The notes under the pieces: model-generated
The model's database searches: none
Told to the model about the DNA's origin: nothing
The model's input: only the letters and a program-made list of their open reading frames with translations
Program-made: the position numbers and the translations under genes
DNA from: Actinomycetes bacterium
Lineage (GTDB): Bacteria > Actinomycetota > Acidimicrobiia > Acidimicrobiales > RAAP-2
NCBI GenBank assembly: GCA_021849765.1
Contig: JAJZSM010000027.1
Span: 1-11,027 of the forward strand
Length of the DNA: 11,027 nucleotides
Direction of reading: 5' to 3'
Shown here: positions 1 through 5,782 of the stretch, in pieces
Layout of the letters: every line of letters begins with the position of its first letter
Position numbering within the stretch: position 1 is the first letter of the stretch

Positions 1-1
1 G

Positions 2-736
2 CACCCCATGATCTGGGCGGACCACTTCATGGTCCACGACATCGCGTGGTGGAACGCGCTCTATGCCACGCTGCAGCTCGTGATCGCGCTCGGCCTGTTC
101 TGGCGCCCCACTGTCCGCCTGGCGCTCGGCACCTCGATCGTCTGGAGCCTGGCGGTCTGGTGGTTCGCCGAGGGGTTCGGTGGTGTGTTCGCCGGCGGCT
201 CGCCGCTCGCCGGTCAACCGGGTGCGGTCGTGCTCTACGCCCTCATCGCGATCCTGATCTGGCCGTCCAGTCGTGGTGACGCGACCTCGGTCGTCGACGC
301 CGGTGCCTGGGGGCGCCGAGGCGCGATGGCGGCCTGGGTTGTGCTGTGGGTCGACTTCGCGGTGTATTTCCTCTTGCCCGCGAATCGGGCGCCGCAGGCC
401 TTGCACGACCTGGTGATGGGTTCAGCGTCCGGTGAACCGGGTTGGATCCAGTCGATCGACCACGGACTCGCGACCGTGTTCGCCGGTCGCGGCCTCGCGT
501 TCTCAATCGGCCTCGCGCTAGTCAGTCTCGTCATTGCGATTGCTGTCGCCAAACCAGCACTCGTGCGACCGGCGCTGATCGCCGCGATAGTCTTCGCGGC
601 GTTCGTGTGGCTCGTCCAGGATTTTGGCGGTCTACTGACGGCACAGGGTACGGACGTCAACTCCGGACCGCTGATCGCACTGCTCGCGTGGACGTTCTGG
701 CCGTTGTCGACGTCACGAGTCGCCGCCGCTCGGTAA
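2..736 (+). CDS. Multi-pass membrane protein, 5'-truncated by window edge
   Basis: This is an integral membrane protein of unknown function. The frame is open to the left edge. The first ATG is at 8, but nothing resembling a ribosome binding site precedes it and hydrophobic helices begin almost at once, so the true start is probably upstream, outside the window. Counting from the ATG at 8 there are 242 residues and about seven hydrophobic segments (near 14-32, 36-53, 71-86, 105-124, 160-181, 188-208, 217-231). There are glycine-rich loops, such as AEGFGGVFAGGSPL near 54-67 and VQDFGGLLTAQGTDVNSGP near 203-221, and many tryptophans at helix ends. I recall similar unnamed actinobacterial membrane proteins but cannot assign a role. 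The gene ends 16 bases before the convergent histidine kinase gene, so the two share a very short 3' junction with no visible terminator. Confidence 0.75.
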   Translation, partial: HPMIWADHFMVHDIAWWNALYATLQLVIALGLFWRPTVRLALGTSIVWSLAVWWFAEGFGGVFAGGSPLAGQPGAVVLYALIAILIWPSSRGDATSVVDAGAWGRRGAMAAWVVLWVDFAVYFLLPANRAPQALHDLVMGSASGEPGWIQSIDHGLATVFAGRGLAFSIGLALVSLVIAIAVAKPALVRPALIAAIVFAAFVWLVQDFGGLLTAQGTDVNSGPLIALLAWTFWPLSTSRVAAAR

Positions 737-752
737 GCAACCATCGACGCGA

Positions 753-2189
753 TTAGTCGCGGACCATGGCCTCGACCGCCACGCGGTGCAGCGGCACCGT
801 GGCCTCGACCGTCGTCCCCTCGCCGATCGTCGAGGTGACCTCGCAGTGACCGTCAAGCAGGTTCGCGCGCTCGCGCATGCTCAGGATCCCGAGGTGATTG
901 CCCGAGACGAGGCTGTCACGGCTCACGTCGAAGCCGTCGCCGTCGTCGACGATCGTGACGTGCGCGCAGTCCTTCTCGTAGTGGATCGACACGACGAGGT
1001 TGGCCGCCCGGGCGTGGCGGATGACGTTGCGCACCGCCTCTTGGACGATGCGAAAGAGCCCGACCTCGGCCTCGTGGGAACCGCTGACGATGTCCCCGGT
1101 GACGATGAAGTCGGTGACGAGACCCTCGTCGACCTCGAGGTCGACGAGCAGTCCACGGACGGCCGCGACGAGCCCGTGTTGGTCGAGTCCGGCCGGGTGC
1201 AGCCCGCGGGTGACCTCGCGTAGGTGCCCGACGACGTTGAGCAACTCTTCGCGCACCGTGACGAACTGCTCGACGCGCTCGTCGCCGTCGATCTGCTCGC
1301 TCGGGGAGCCGAGGACCTCGAGACGCCGGGCCAGTTGGAGAAGACGCTGCAGCGGGTCGTCGTGGATCTCGCGGGCGATGCGACGCCGCTCGTCCTCTTG
1401 GGCCCGCAGGACCTCGATGGCCCACGCTCGCGCCTCGCGCTCGGAACGGTACTCCTCCGTGACGTCCTCGAGTACGACCTGACGGATCGACCCGACGGCG
1501 CTGGGCTCGAAATTGGTGACCGAGACGCGGAAGTTGCGCTCCTCGTCATCCCCGGTTGGGCGGATGGTGAGCTGGTTCGTTCGGCCCTCGACGAGGTCGT
1601 GGTCGGCGAGATCGAACAGGTCGGTGATCCGCCGTCCCATCGCGCCGGCACTGAGGTGCAGCGCCGCGGGATTGGCCTCCAACACGGTGCCCGACGGATC
1701 GATCAGGAAGATCGGTGCCGTGTTCACATCGAAGAGCCGGTGGTAGTGCTGCTCGGCGACGCGACGTTCGGCCTCGGCGACTTCGGCGCGAGCCCGTTCG
1801 AGGTGGGCGCGCTCAATCTCGAGACCCACGAAGAGCGCGACGACGGTGACGACGAAGAGTTGGACGAGGTCTTGCTGGTAGTGGCCCTTGTCGTCGGGGA
1901 TCAGGAGATCGGGCATCCACAGCAGGATCGCCCAGATGGTGGTGGCCGCCGATCCGGAGAGGCCGTAGCGCAGGGCGGCGTAGCCGACCGGGATCAGCAG
2001 CAGATCGATCGGCACGCCGTAGGGCAGGACGCTGCCGTGCAACGCGCTACTCGTGTCGACCCATACGTGGATCACGGCCCAGAACACCACCATCGCCTGC
2101 ACGGCCCAGAAGGCCCGTTCGCGAACGGGCGGGTGCAGCGCCCGCACGAGGATCTCACGGATCGGGATGCGGGGGTTGGGTGTTCTCAC
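753..2189 (-). CDS. Membrane PAS sensor histidine kinase, NarL/HisKA_3 family
   Basis: Sensor kinase of 478 residues that should autophosphorylate on His and pass phosphate to the response regulator encoded just upstream. Four hydrophobic segments (about 28-45, 58-75, 78-95, 107-125) form a membrane input region with almost no extracellular domain. A charged helical linker (126-150) leads to a PAS-like domain (about 150-247). The HisKA_3 dimerisation motif REIHDDPLQ carries the acceptor His276. The ATPase domain shows an N-box (EAVRNVIRHARA, Asn388), a G1 box DDGDGF (415-420) and a G2 box NHLGILSMRERA (431-442). All key residues are intact. It begins with GTG at 2189 and overlaps the regulator stop by GTGA; no clear ribosome binding site precedes it, so translational coupling is likely. 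The membrane-plus-PAS input suits sensing of redox state, a membrane-soluble ligand or a cofactor, but the signal cannot be read from the sequence. Confidence 0.93.
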   Translation of the reverse strand: MRTPNPRIPIREILVRALHPPVRERAFWAVQAMVVFWAVIHVWVDTSSALHGSVLPYGVPIDLLLIPVGYAALRYGLSGSAATTIWAILLWMPDLLIPDDKGHYQQDLVQLFVVTVVALFVGLEIERAHLERARAEVAEAERRVAEQHYHRLFDVNTAPIFLIDPSGTVLEANPAALHLSAGAMGRRITDLFDLADHDLVEGRTNQLTIRPTGDDEERNFRVSVTNFEPSAVGSIRQVVLEDVTEEYRSEREARAWAIEVLRAQEDERRRIAREIHDDPLQRLLQLARRLEVLGSPSEQIDGDERVEQFVTVREELLNVVGHLREVTRGLHPAGLDQHGLVAAVRGLLVDLEVDEGLVTDFIVTGDIVSGSHEAEVGLFRIVQEAVRNVIRHARAANLVVSIHYEKDCAHVTIVDDGDGFDVSRDSLVSGNHLGILSMRERANLLDGHCEVTSTIGEGTTVEATVPLHRVAVEAMVRD

Positions 2190-2860
2190 TTGCTCGGTTT
2201 GGGTGAGGCGAGGTGGTGTTCGATCGCGAAGATCGTCGCTTCGGTGCGCGAGCGCACGCCCAGCTTGTTGAGGATCGCCGAGACGTAGCTCTCGATAGTC
2301 CGCAGTCCGATGCCGAGCTCCAGGGCGATCTCCTTGTTGGAGCGGCCCCGCACGAGGGCGGCGATGACGTCGAGTTCGCGTGCCGTGAGCCGGTGGATCA
2401 ATTCCTCTTCGGGTGGTTGGCGGCGACCGGCGAGCCGGTGCGAGAGTGAACCGTCGATGACTGTGCCGCCCACCGAGACCGTCCGGGCCGCGGCCACGAA
2501 CTCCGCGGCGCTCGCGGTCTTCAAGAGGTAACCGCCGGCGCCCGCGGCGAGCGCCTCGGAGAAGTAGACGTAGTCGTCGTGGGCCGAGAGCATCAGGCAG
2601 CGGATCGGCAACTTCTCGGCCACGACCTCGCGAACGACCTCGACGCCGCTGCCGTCGGGTAATTCGACGTCAATGACCATGAGCCGGGGGCGCAACCGCC
2701 GGGCGGACACGAGGGCGTCCTGCACCGAACCCACCTCGTCGACCACCACGATTTCGGGGTCTCGCTCGAGCATCTTGCGAGTTCCTTCTCGCACGACCTC
2801 GTGATCGTCTACCACGATTACGGATATCGACCTCGAATTGACCACCTCGGAGTCGGCCAC
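2186..2860 (-). CDS. NarL/FixJ-family response regulator with LuxR-type HTH
   Basis: DNA-binding response regulator of 224 residues, the partner of the kinase it overlaps. The receiver domain (about 12-130) has the acidic pair Asp18/Asp19, phospho-acceptor Asp64 in MVIDVELPDG, Ser92 in LMLSAHD and Lys114 in YLLKTAS. A linker leads to a LuxR-type helix-turn-helix (about 155-215) with the typical LTARELDVIAAL and NKEIALELGIGLRTIESYV segments. The GTG start at 2860 is preceded on the minus strand by AAGGTG with a 5-base spacer, which favours it over other starts. It is first in a two-gene operon with the kinase and is transcribed away from the cupredoxin/Fe-S/NrfD run. Inverted repeats in the shared upstream region suggest, by inference, that it controls itself and the divergent operon. 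Confidence 0.94.
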   Translation of the reverse strand: MADSEVVNSRSISVIVVDDHEVVREGTRKMLERDPEIVVVDEVGSVQDALVSARRLRPRLMVIDVELPDGSGVEVVREVVAEKLPIRCLMLSAHDDYVYFSEALAAGAGGYLLKTASAAEFVAAARTVSVGGTVIDGSLSHRLAGRRQPPEEELIHRLTARELDVIAALVRGRSNKEIALELGIGLRTIESYVSAILNKLGVRSRTEATIFAIEHHLASPKPSK

Positions 2861-2865
2861 GACAT

Positions 2866-2871
2866 CACCTT
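2866..2871 (-). promoter_or_regulatory. Ribosome binding site of the response regulator
   Basis: The minus strand reads AAGGTG, followed by five bases and GTG at 2860. It supports the GTG as the start of the regulator gene. Confidence 0.6.
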
Positions 2872-2895
2872 ACGGCAGCGTCCCCTCGGCCTTCA

Positions 2896-2909
2896 CCGTG
2901 AATTCACGG
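2896..2909. promoter_or_regulatory. 14-base perfect palindrome, candidate operator (site 1)
   Basis: The sequence CCGTGAATTCACGG is identical on both strands. It lies about 36 bases upstream of the regulator GTG, so it probably falls between that gene's promoter and its ribosome binding site. The half-sites CCGTG and CACGG with a 4-base spacer recur at 3118-3139, which argues for a shared dimeric DNA-binding protein, possibly the adjacent LuxR-type regulator. Confidence 0.5.
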
Positions 2910-3117
2910 ACGAAAGACCTGAAATAGCACGTGTTGTGCCACGTACCGGCATCACGGCACGCCTACGGGCGCGATTCGAGCGGGTCACCGCCGTCCGGTC
3001 GTCTTCGCCACGACCTCGCGAGCGTCTCGGCGCGAGCGGCGATCCCAGTCGCTCGTATCCGTCGACGTCAAAGCAATCGAAAGTTGGGACTACCTCGACA
3101 TCGGGGCGGCTCGCGAA

Positions 3118-3139
3118 CGTCCCGTGATTCCACGGGACG
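3118..3139. promoter_or_regulatory. 22-base inverted repeat, candidate operator (site 2)
   Basis: Perfect 9-base arms, CGTCCCGTG and CACGGGACG, flank the spacer ATTC. The inner part is again CCGTG-N4-CACGG, as at 2896-2909. It sits 95 bases upstream of the first cupredoxin start, a suitable place for activator or repressor binding. In RNA it could also form a 9-bp, 4-base-loop hairpin, but no T-run follows it, so it is not an obvious terminator. Confidence 0.5.
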
Positions 3140-3203
3140 ACTGACCCGAGGGATTTCTCTAGTCAGGCTCCGCTCGCCGCCCAAAAATGGTCAAGGTCCG
3201 AAT

Positions 3204-3219
3204 CACCATCGTGATGGTG
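3204..3219 (+). other. Leader hairpin just upstream of a ribosome binding site
   Basis: CACCAT and ATGGTG form a 6-bp stem around a CGTG loop. It ends four bases before the GGGAGGAG ribosome binding site (3223-3230) of the first cupredoxin gene. It may affect mRNA stability or translation, but a stem this short could also occur by chance. Confidence 0.3.
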
Positions 3220-3233
3220 GCCGGGAGGAGCGA

Positions 3234-3800
3234 ATGATGAGTAGCGAAACGACCGTGGTGAGCCGAGGAAACGGCGGAGCAGAGGCGCACCGAGTCCGCG
3301 GACTGGTGACGTTGATTGCGGGGATCGTCATTGTGGCGGCGGTCGTTTTCGCGATCACCGCTGGCGCTGGTGCGATCTGGCACAAGGTGACGGGCACGAC
3401 CCCGGCCCCCGGCGCGGCGACCAGTGCCGTTGTACCCGCGAGTGCCTCGAACGCCGTCCAGGTAAAGCTCGAAATCAACCCGCCACCGCTCGGCGGCGTG
3501 AAGGGTCCCGACGGGTTGGTCCATGACGCCTTCGTCCCGGGGACCTTCACGATGACCGTCGGCAAGACCTACGACGTCACGATCTACAACTACGACGGGC
3601 AGTCGCACTCGTGGATGTCGCCCGACCTGAACGTGAGTGCCGTAGCGCCGGCCGGCAGCCCCTCGTCGCCGTCGATCACCCACTTCACCATCAAGCCCAC
3701 CAAGCCCGGAACTATCCAGTGGTTCTGCGCCCTGCCTTGTGACAAGTGGGCGATGGCGCACAACGGTTTCATGCGCGGCTACGTCACCGTGGTCGCCTGA
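3234..3800 (+). CDS. Membrane-anchored CuA-like cupredoxin
   Basis: Predicted extracytoplasmic copper electron-transfer protein of 188 residues, first gene of the seven-gene run. The start is ATG 3234 (a second ATG follows at 3237), behind GGGAGGAG at 3223-3230. A short basic N-terminus precedes one membrane helix (about 23-44), then an Ala/Pro-rich linker (50-75), then a cupredoxin domain of the cytochrome oxidase subunit II type. Likely ligands are His125 (QSHSW), Cys165 and Cys169 (WFCALPC), His176 and Met180 (AHNGFMRG). The order H, C-x3-C, H, M is that of CuA, but the last loop is stretched: C-x6-H-x3-M instead of C-x3-H-x2-M. No subunit I or haem partner lies nearby, so it is probably not an oxidase subunit. 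It could instead hold a mononuclear site. Exact copper type is inference. Confidence 0.8.
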   Translation: MMSSETTVVSRGNGGAEAHRVRGLVTLIAGIVIVAAVVFAITAGAGAIWHKVTGTTPAPGAATSAVVPASASNAVQVKLEINPPPLGGVKGPDGLVHDAFVPGTFTMTVGKTYDVTIYNYDGQSHSWMSPDLNVSAVAPAGSPSSPSITHFTIKPTKPGTIQWFCALPCDKWAMAHNGFMRGYVTVVA

Positions 3801-3857
3801 GTCGAACCGGTCCAAAGTTCTAACCCCCCCAACCCAACACCAACAAGGAGCATTGAG

Positions 3858-4415
3858 ATGAAGCGCCCGATTACCACGTTGACCGCGTTGCTGTTGGCGG
3901 CGGCCCCACTCGCTGCGGTGACCATCACCGGCACGAGTGCTTCGGCCGCACCGACCCACGTGGTCGAGCACATGCGGCTGATCACCGGCAAGATGGATGG
4001 CAAGCCGGGTTGGCCGAAGATCACCAACGCCTCCTGGACCGTGCACAAGGGTCAGACCGTGACCGTCCAGATCACGAGTTTCGATGACGGAACTGCGCCG
4101 CTCATGGGCAAGTACATGCCCTACGCGAACGTGAAGGGCACGCTCAACGGCAAGGAGCTTGTCAACGGCAAGGCCGTCACCAACGTGTCCGACATCAATA
4201 TCGCTCACACCTTCACGGTTCCCGGACTCGGATTCAACATGCCGATCCCGGTCGCACCGACCGGTGGCCACGTCGTCGTCACGGCGAGCTTCGTCGCCAA
4301 GAAGACCGGCACGTTCGTCTGGCACTGCTACGCCCCGTGCGGCAGCGGCACCAACGGCATGGGTGGCGCGATGTCGACCATGGGCTGGATGACAGGCAAG
4401 GTCAGCGTCAAGTAG
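3858..4415 (+). CDS. Secreted CuA-like cupredoxin, paralogue A
   Basis: Exported cupredoxin of 185 residues. AAGGAG at 3845-3850 with a 7-base spacer supports ATG 3858. A Sec signal peptide spans about 1-30, with probable cleavage after SASA. The mature domain resembles the CuA domain of cytochrome oxidase subunit II: AHTFTVPGLGF with His117 in the place of the first CuA histidine, then a Pro-rich turn, then TFVWHCYAPCG with Cys157 and Cys161. Met168 lies seven residues after the second Cys, exactly the CuA methionine spacing. The position of the second CuA histidine (four after the Cys) is Thr165, so a canonical dinuclear CuA site is incomplete. Extra methionines (83, 87, 128, 172, 175, 178) surround the site. 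More than half of its positions match the next gene by eye. It probably carries electrons or copper outside the membrane. Confidence 0.82.
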   Translation: MKRPITTLTALLLAAAPLAAVTITGTSASAAPTHVVEHMRLITGKMDGKPGWPKITNASWTVHKGQTVTVQITSFDDGTAPLMGKYMPYANVKGTLNGKELVNGKAVTNVSDINIAHTFTVPGLGFNMPIPVAPTGGHVVVTASFVAKKTGTFVWHCYAPCGSGTNGMGGAMSTMGWMTGKVSVK

Positions 4416-4422
4416 TGCCAGT

Positions 4423-4439
4423 TCGAACAGGGCGTTCGA
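4423..4439 (+). other. Small intergenic hairpin between cupredoxin genes
   Basis: TCGAAC and GTTCGA form a 6-bp stem around AGGGC in the 60-base gap between the two secreted cupredoxin genes. There is no T-run. It could be an mRNA processing or stabilising element; evidence is weak. Confidence 0.25.
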
Positions 4440-4475
4440 GCGGGATTGCAGTACTCAACCAAGAGGAGAGATGAG

Positions 4476-5045
4476 ATGAAGCACACTATGACCAAGGCCG
4501 CGGCCCTGGCACTCGTCATTGCACCCGTGCTGGGCGCCGGCGTCGTCAGTGGTGGCACGGCGAGCGCGGCCGCGCCCAGCCACGTGACCGAGGTCATGAA
4601 GATCCTGACCACGGGCAAGCTGGCGGGTAGCGGCGAGCAGCCGAAGTTCACCAACTCGGCCTGGACCGTGCACAAGGGTCAGACCGTGACCATCAAGATC
4701 ATCAGTTACGACGACGGTGCTGCGCCGCTGATGGGCAAGTACATGAAGTACACGTCGGTCATGGGCACGCTGAACGGTAAGGAAGTCGCTGGCGGCAAGA
4801 CCGTGAGCAACGTGTCGGACATCAACGTCTCACACACCTTCACCATCACCAAACTGGGCTTTAACATGCCCATCCCCGTCGCGCCGACCGGTAAGAGCAT
4901 CGTGGTCACCGCGTCGTTCAAGGCCACGAAGACCGGCACGTTCACCTGGAACTGCTTCGCGCCCTGCGGTACGGGCACCGTCGGCATGGGAGGCGCCATG
5001 AAGACGACCGGCTGGATGACGGGCCACATCAAGGTCGGTTCATGA
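4476..5045 (+). CDS. Secreted CuA-like cupredoxin, paralogue B
   Basis: Exported cupredoxin of 189 residues and tandem duplicate of the preceding gene. ATG 4476 is chosen because GAGGAG (4463-4468) precedes it at good spacing and it places a normal signal peptide at the N-terminus; an in-frame TTG at 4446 would add ten residues before it. The signal peptide spans about 1-31 with cleavage near TASA. Shared blocks with its neighbours are WTVHKGQTVT, DDGAAPLMGKYM, KLGFNMPIPVAPTG and CFAPCGTGTVGMGGAM. Putative ligands are His120, Cys160, Cys164 and Met171; Thr168 replaces the second CuA histidine, as in both sister proteins. The stop overlaps the start of the next gene by ATGA, so the two are translationally coupled. 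Its role is likely the same as that of paralogue A, perhaps with a different redox potential or partner. Confidence 0.82.
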   Translation: MKHTMTKAAALALVIAPVLGAGVVSGGTASAAAPSHVTEVMKILTTGKLAGSGEQPKFTNSAWTVHKGQTVTIKIISYDDGAAPLMGKYMKYTSVMGTLNGKEVAGGKTVSNVSDINVSHTFTITKLGFNMPIPVAPTGKSIVVTASFKATKTGTFTWNCFAPCGTGTVGMGGAMKTTGWMTGHIKVGS

Positions 5046-5782
5046 GTGACCGCAACGCCACTGGCGTGAACGGCCCCGGGCGCGAAAGCGCCCGGGGACC
5101 GCTCGCGCGTCTCGGCGCCGTCGACCCCCTCGAGCGTCTCGGCCGACTGAGCTGGCGCCGTCCCGCGACGTTCGCCCGTAACGGCGGTGTGGTCCTCGGA
5201 TCAATCGCCGGCATCCTGATTGGACTCGCCGTCACCGTCGCGTTGGTCGGTGGCATCGCCGCCGGCGTGACACGACTCACCCGCTCGAACCCGCCGGCAG
5301 CCATCACCCCACACGGTCACGTGACCGAGACGATGAAAATCGTGACGGGGTCACTGACCGGTTTCGGTGACCAACCGCAGTACACGAACCCGGACTGGAC
5401 CGTCCAGGTCGGCGAGCGCGTCACCGTCAAGATCGTGAGCTTCGATGACGGCACGGCGCCGCTCATGGGCGCCCAGATGATGTTTACGAAGGTCCAGGGT
5501 TCGACCACCGGGCAGGAGACGGTCGCGGGCCAGGCGATCTCCTCGGTGCCCGACACGGACGTGGCCCACACCTTCACCATCGTCGGACTGGGTTTTAACA
5601 TGCCGATCCCCGCCGCGCCAACCGGCAAGTCGGTGACGGTCGTCGCGACGTTCGTCCCCACCAAGACGGGGACCTTTACGTGGCAGTGCTACGCCCCGTG
5701 CGGCGCAGGCACGAATGGCATGGGCGGCGCGATGTCGACCATGAAGTGGATGGAAGGTTCGATCAAGGTGGAAGCAGCATGA
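5042..5782 (+). CDS. Membrane-anchored CuA-like cupredoxin, paralogue C
   Basis: Third member of the duplicated cupredoxin set, 246 residues, but with a different N-terminus. Instead of a cleavable signal it has about 48 residues rich in Arg and Gly, predicted cytoplasmic, then one long membrane helix (about 49-75). The copper domain (about 90-246) follows outside. Motifs match paralogues A and B: DDGTAPLMGAQM, AHTFTIVGLGFNMPIP with His176, and WQCYAPCG with Cys216 and Cys220, Thr224 in the second histidine position, Met227 and Met231. ATG 5042 overlaps the previous stop (ATGA) with AAGG seven bases upstream. Its own stop overlaps the Fe-S protein start (ATGA), so it is coupled on both sides. 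Being anchored, it may be the fixed docking subunit that hands electrons between the Fe-S protein and the soluble cupredoxins; that is inference. Confidence 0.82.
   Translation: MSDRNATGVNGPGRESARGPLARLGAVDPLERLGRLSWRRPATFARNGGVVLGSIAGILIGLAVTVALVGGIAAGVTRLTRSNPPAAITPHGHVTETMKIVTGSLTGFGDQPQYTNPDWTVQVGERVTVKIVSFDDGTAPLMGAQMMFTKVQGSTTGQETVAGQAISSVPDTDVAHTFTIVGLGFNMPIPAAPTGKSVTVVATFVPTKTGTFTWQCYAPCGAGTNGMGGAMSTMKWMEGSIKVEAA
5074..5097 (+). other. Strong GAAA-tetraloop hairpin at start of paralogue C
   Basis: A perfect 10-bp stem, CCCCGGGCGC against GCGCCCGGGG, is closed by a GAAA tetraloop and begins 32 bases after the start codon at 5042. All pairs are G-C. No T-run follows, so it is not a classical terminator. 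It divides the two secreted cupredoxin genes from the membrane part of the run and could slow translation, attenuate transcription, or protect the upstream mRNA from 3' decay. Confidence 0.55.

Larger units (their letters stand above)
2861..3233. promoter_or_regulatory. Divergent intergenic control region
   Basis: A 373-base gap separates the leftward regulator gene from the rightward cupredoxin gene, and promoters for both must lie here. No protein-coding gene is apparent. An in-frame open stretch runs leftward from the cupredoxin start to about 2931 but has no ribosome binding site, and its composition does not look coding. The region contains the 14-base palindrome at 2896-2909, a looser inverted repeat ACGTG-N6-CACGT at 2929-2944, the 22-base inverted repeat at 3118-3139 and a hairpin at 3204-3219. 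An AT-richer patch around 2918-2926 could include the minus-strand -10 box, but I cannot define either promoter confidently. Confidence 0.6.

Noticed and set aside
1224..2288. Open frame of 354 codons on the plus strand opposite the histidine kinase
   Set aside because: The minus strand has intact kinase motifs; this product is acidic and featureless.
3118..3139. Inverted repeat read as an intrinsic terminator
   Set aside because: No T-run on either side, and it lies between divergent genes where no transcript needs ending. The matching motif at 2896 favours an operator.
2931..3233. Upstream in-frame extension of the first cupredoxin gene
   Set aside because: It would add about 100 Arg-rich residues before the membrane anchor, has no ribosome binding site, and crosses the probable promoter and operator region. 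The strong site at 3223-3230 points to ATG 3234.
3159..4325. Long open frame of 388 codons on the minus strand across the first two cupredoxin genes
   Set aside because: Low-complexity Arg/Gly/Asp composition and no motif. The sense strand carries signal peptides and copper-ligand motifs.
4446..4475. TTG start ten codons upstream of paralogue B
   Set aside because: It spoils the signal peptide N-terminus and lies upstream of the GAGGAG site that serves ATG 4476.
3234..5782. Cupredoxins as ordinary cytochrome c oxidase subunit II
   Set aside because: No subunit I or III gene is nearby, there is only one or no membrane helix instead of two, and three copies lack a CuA histidine.
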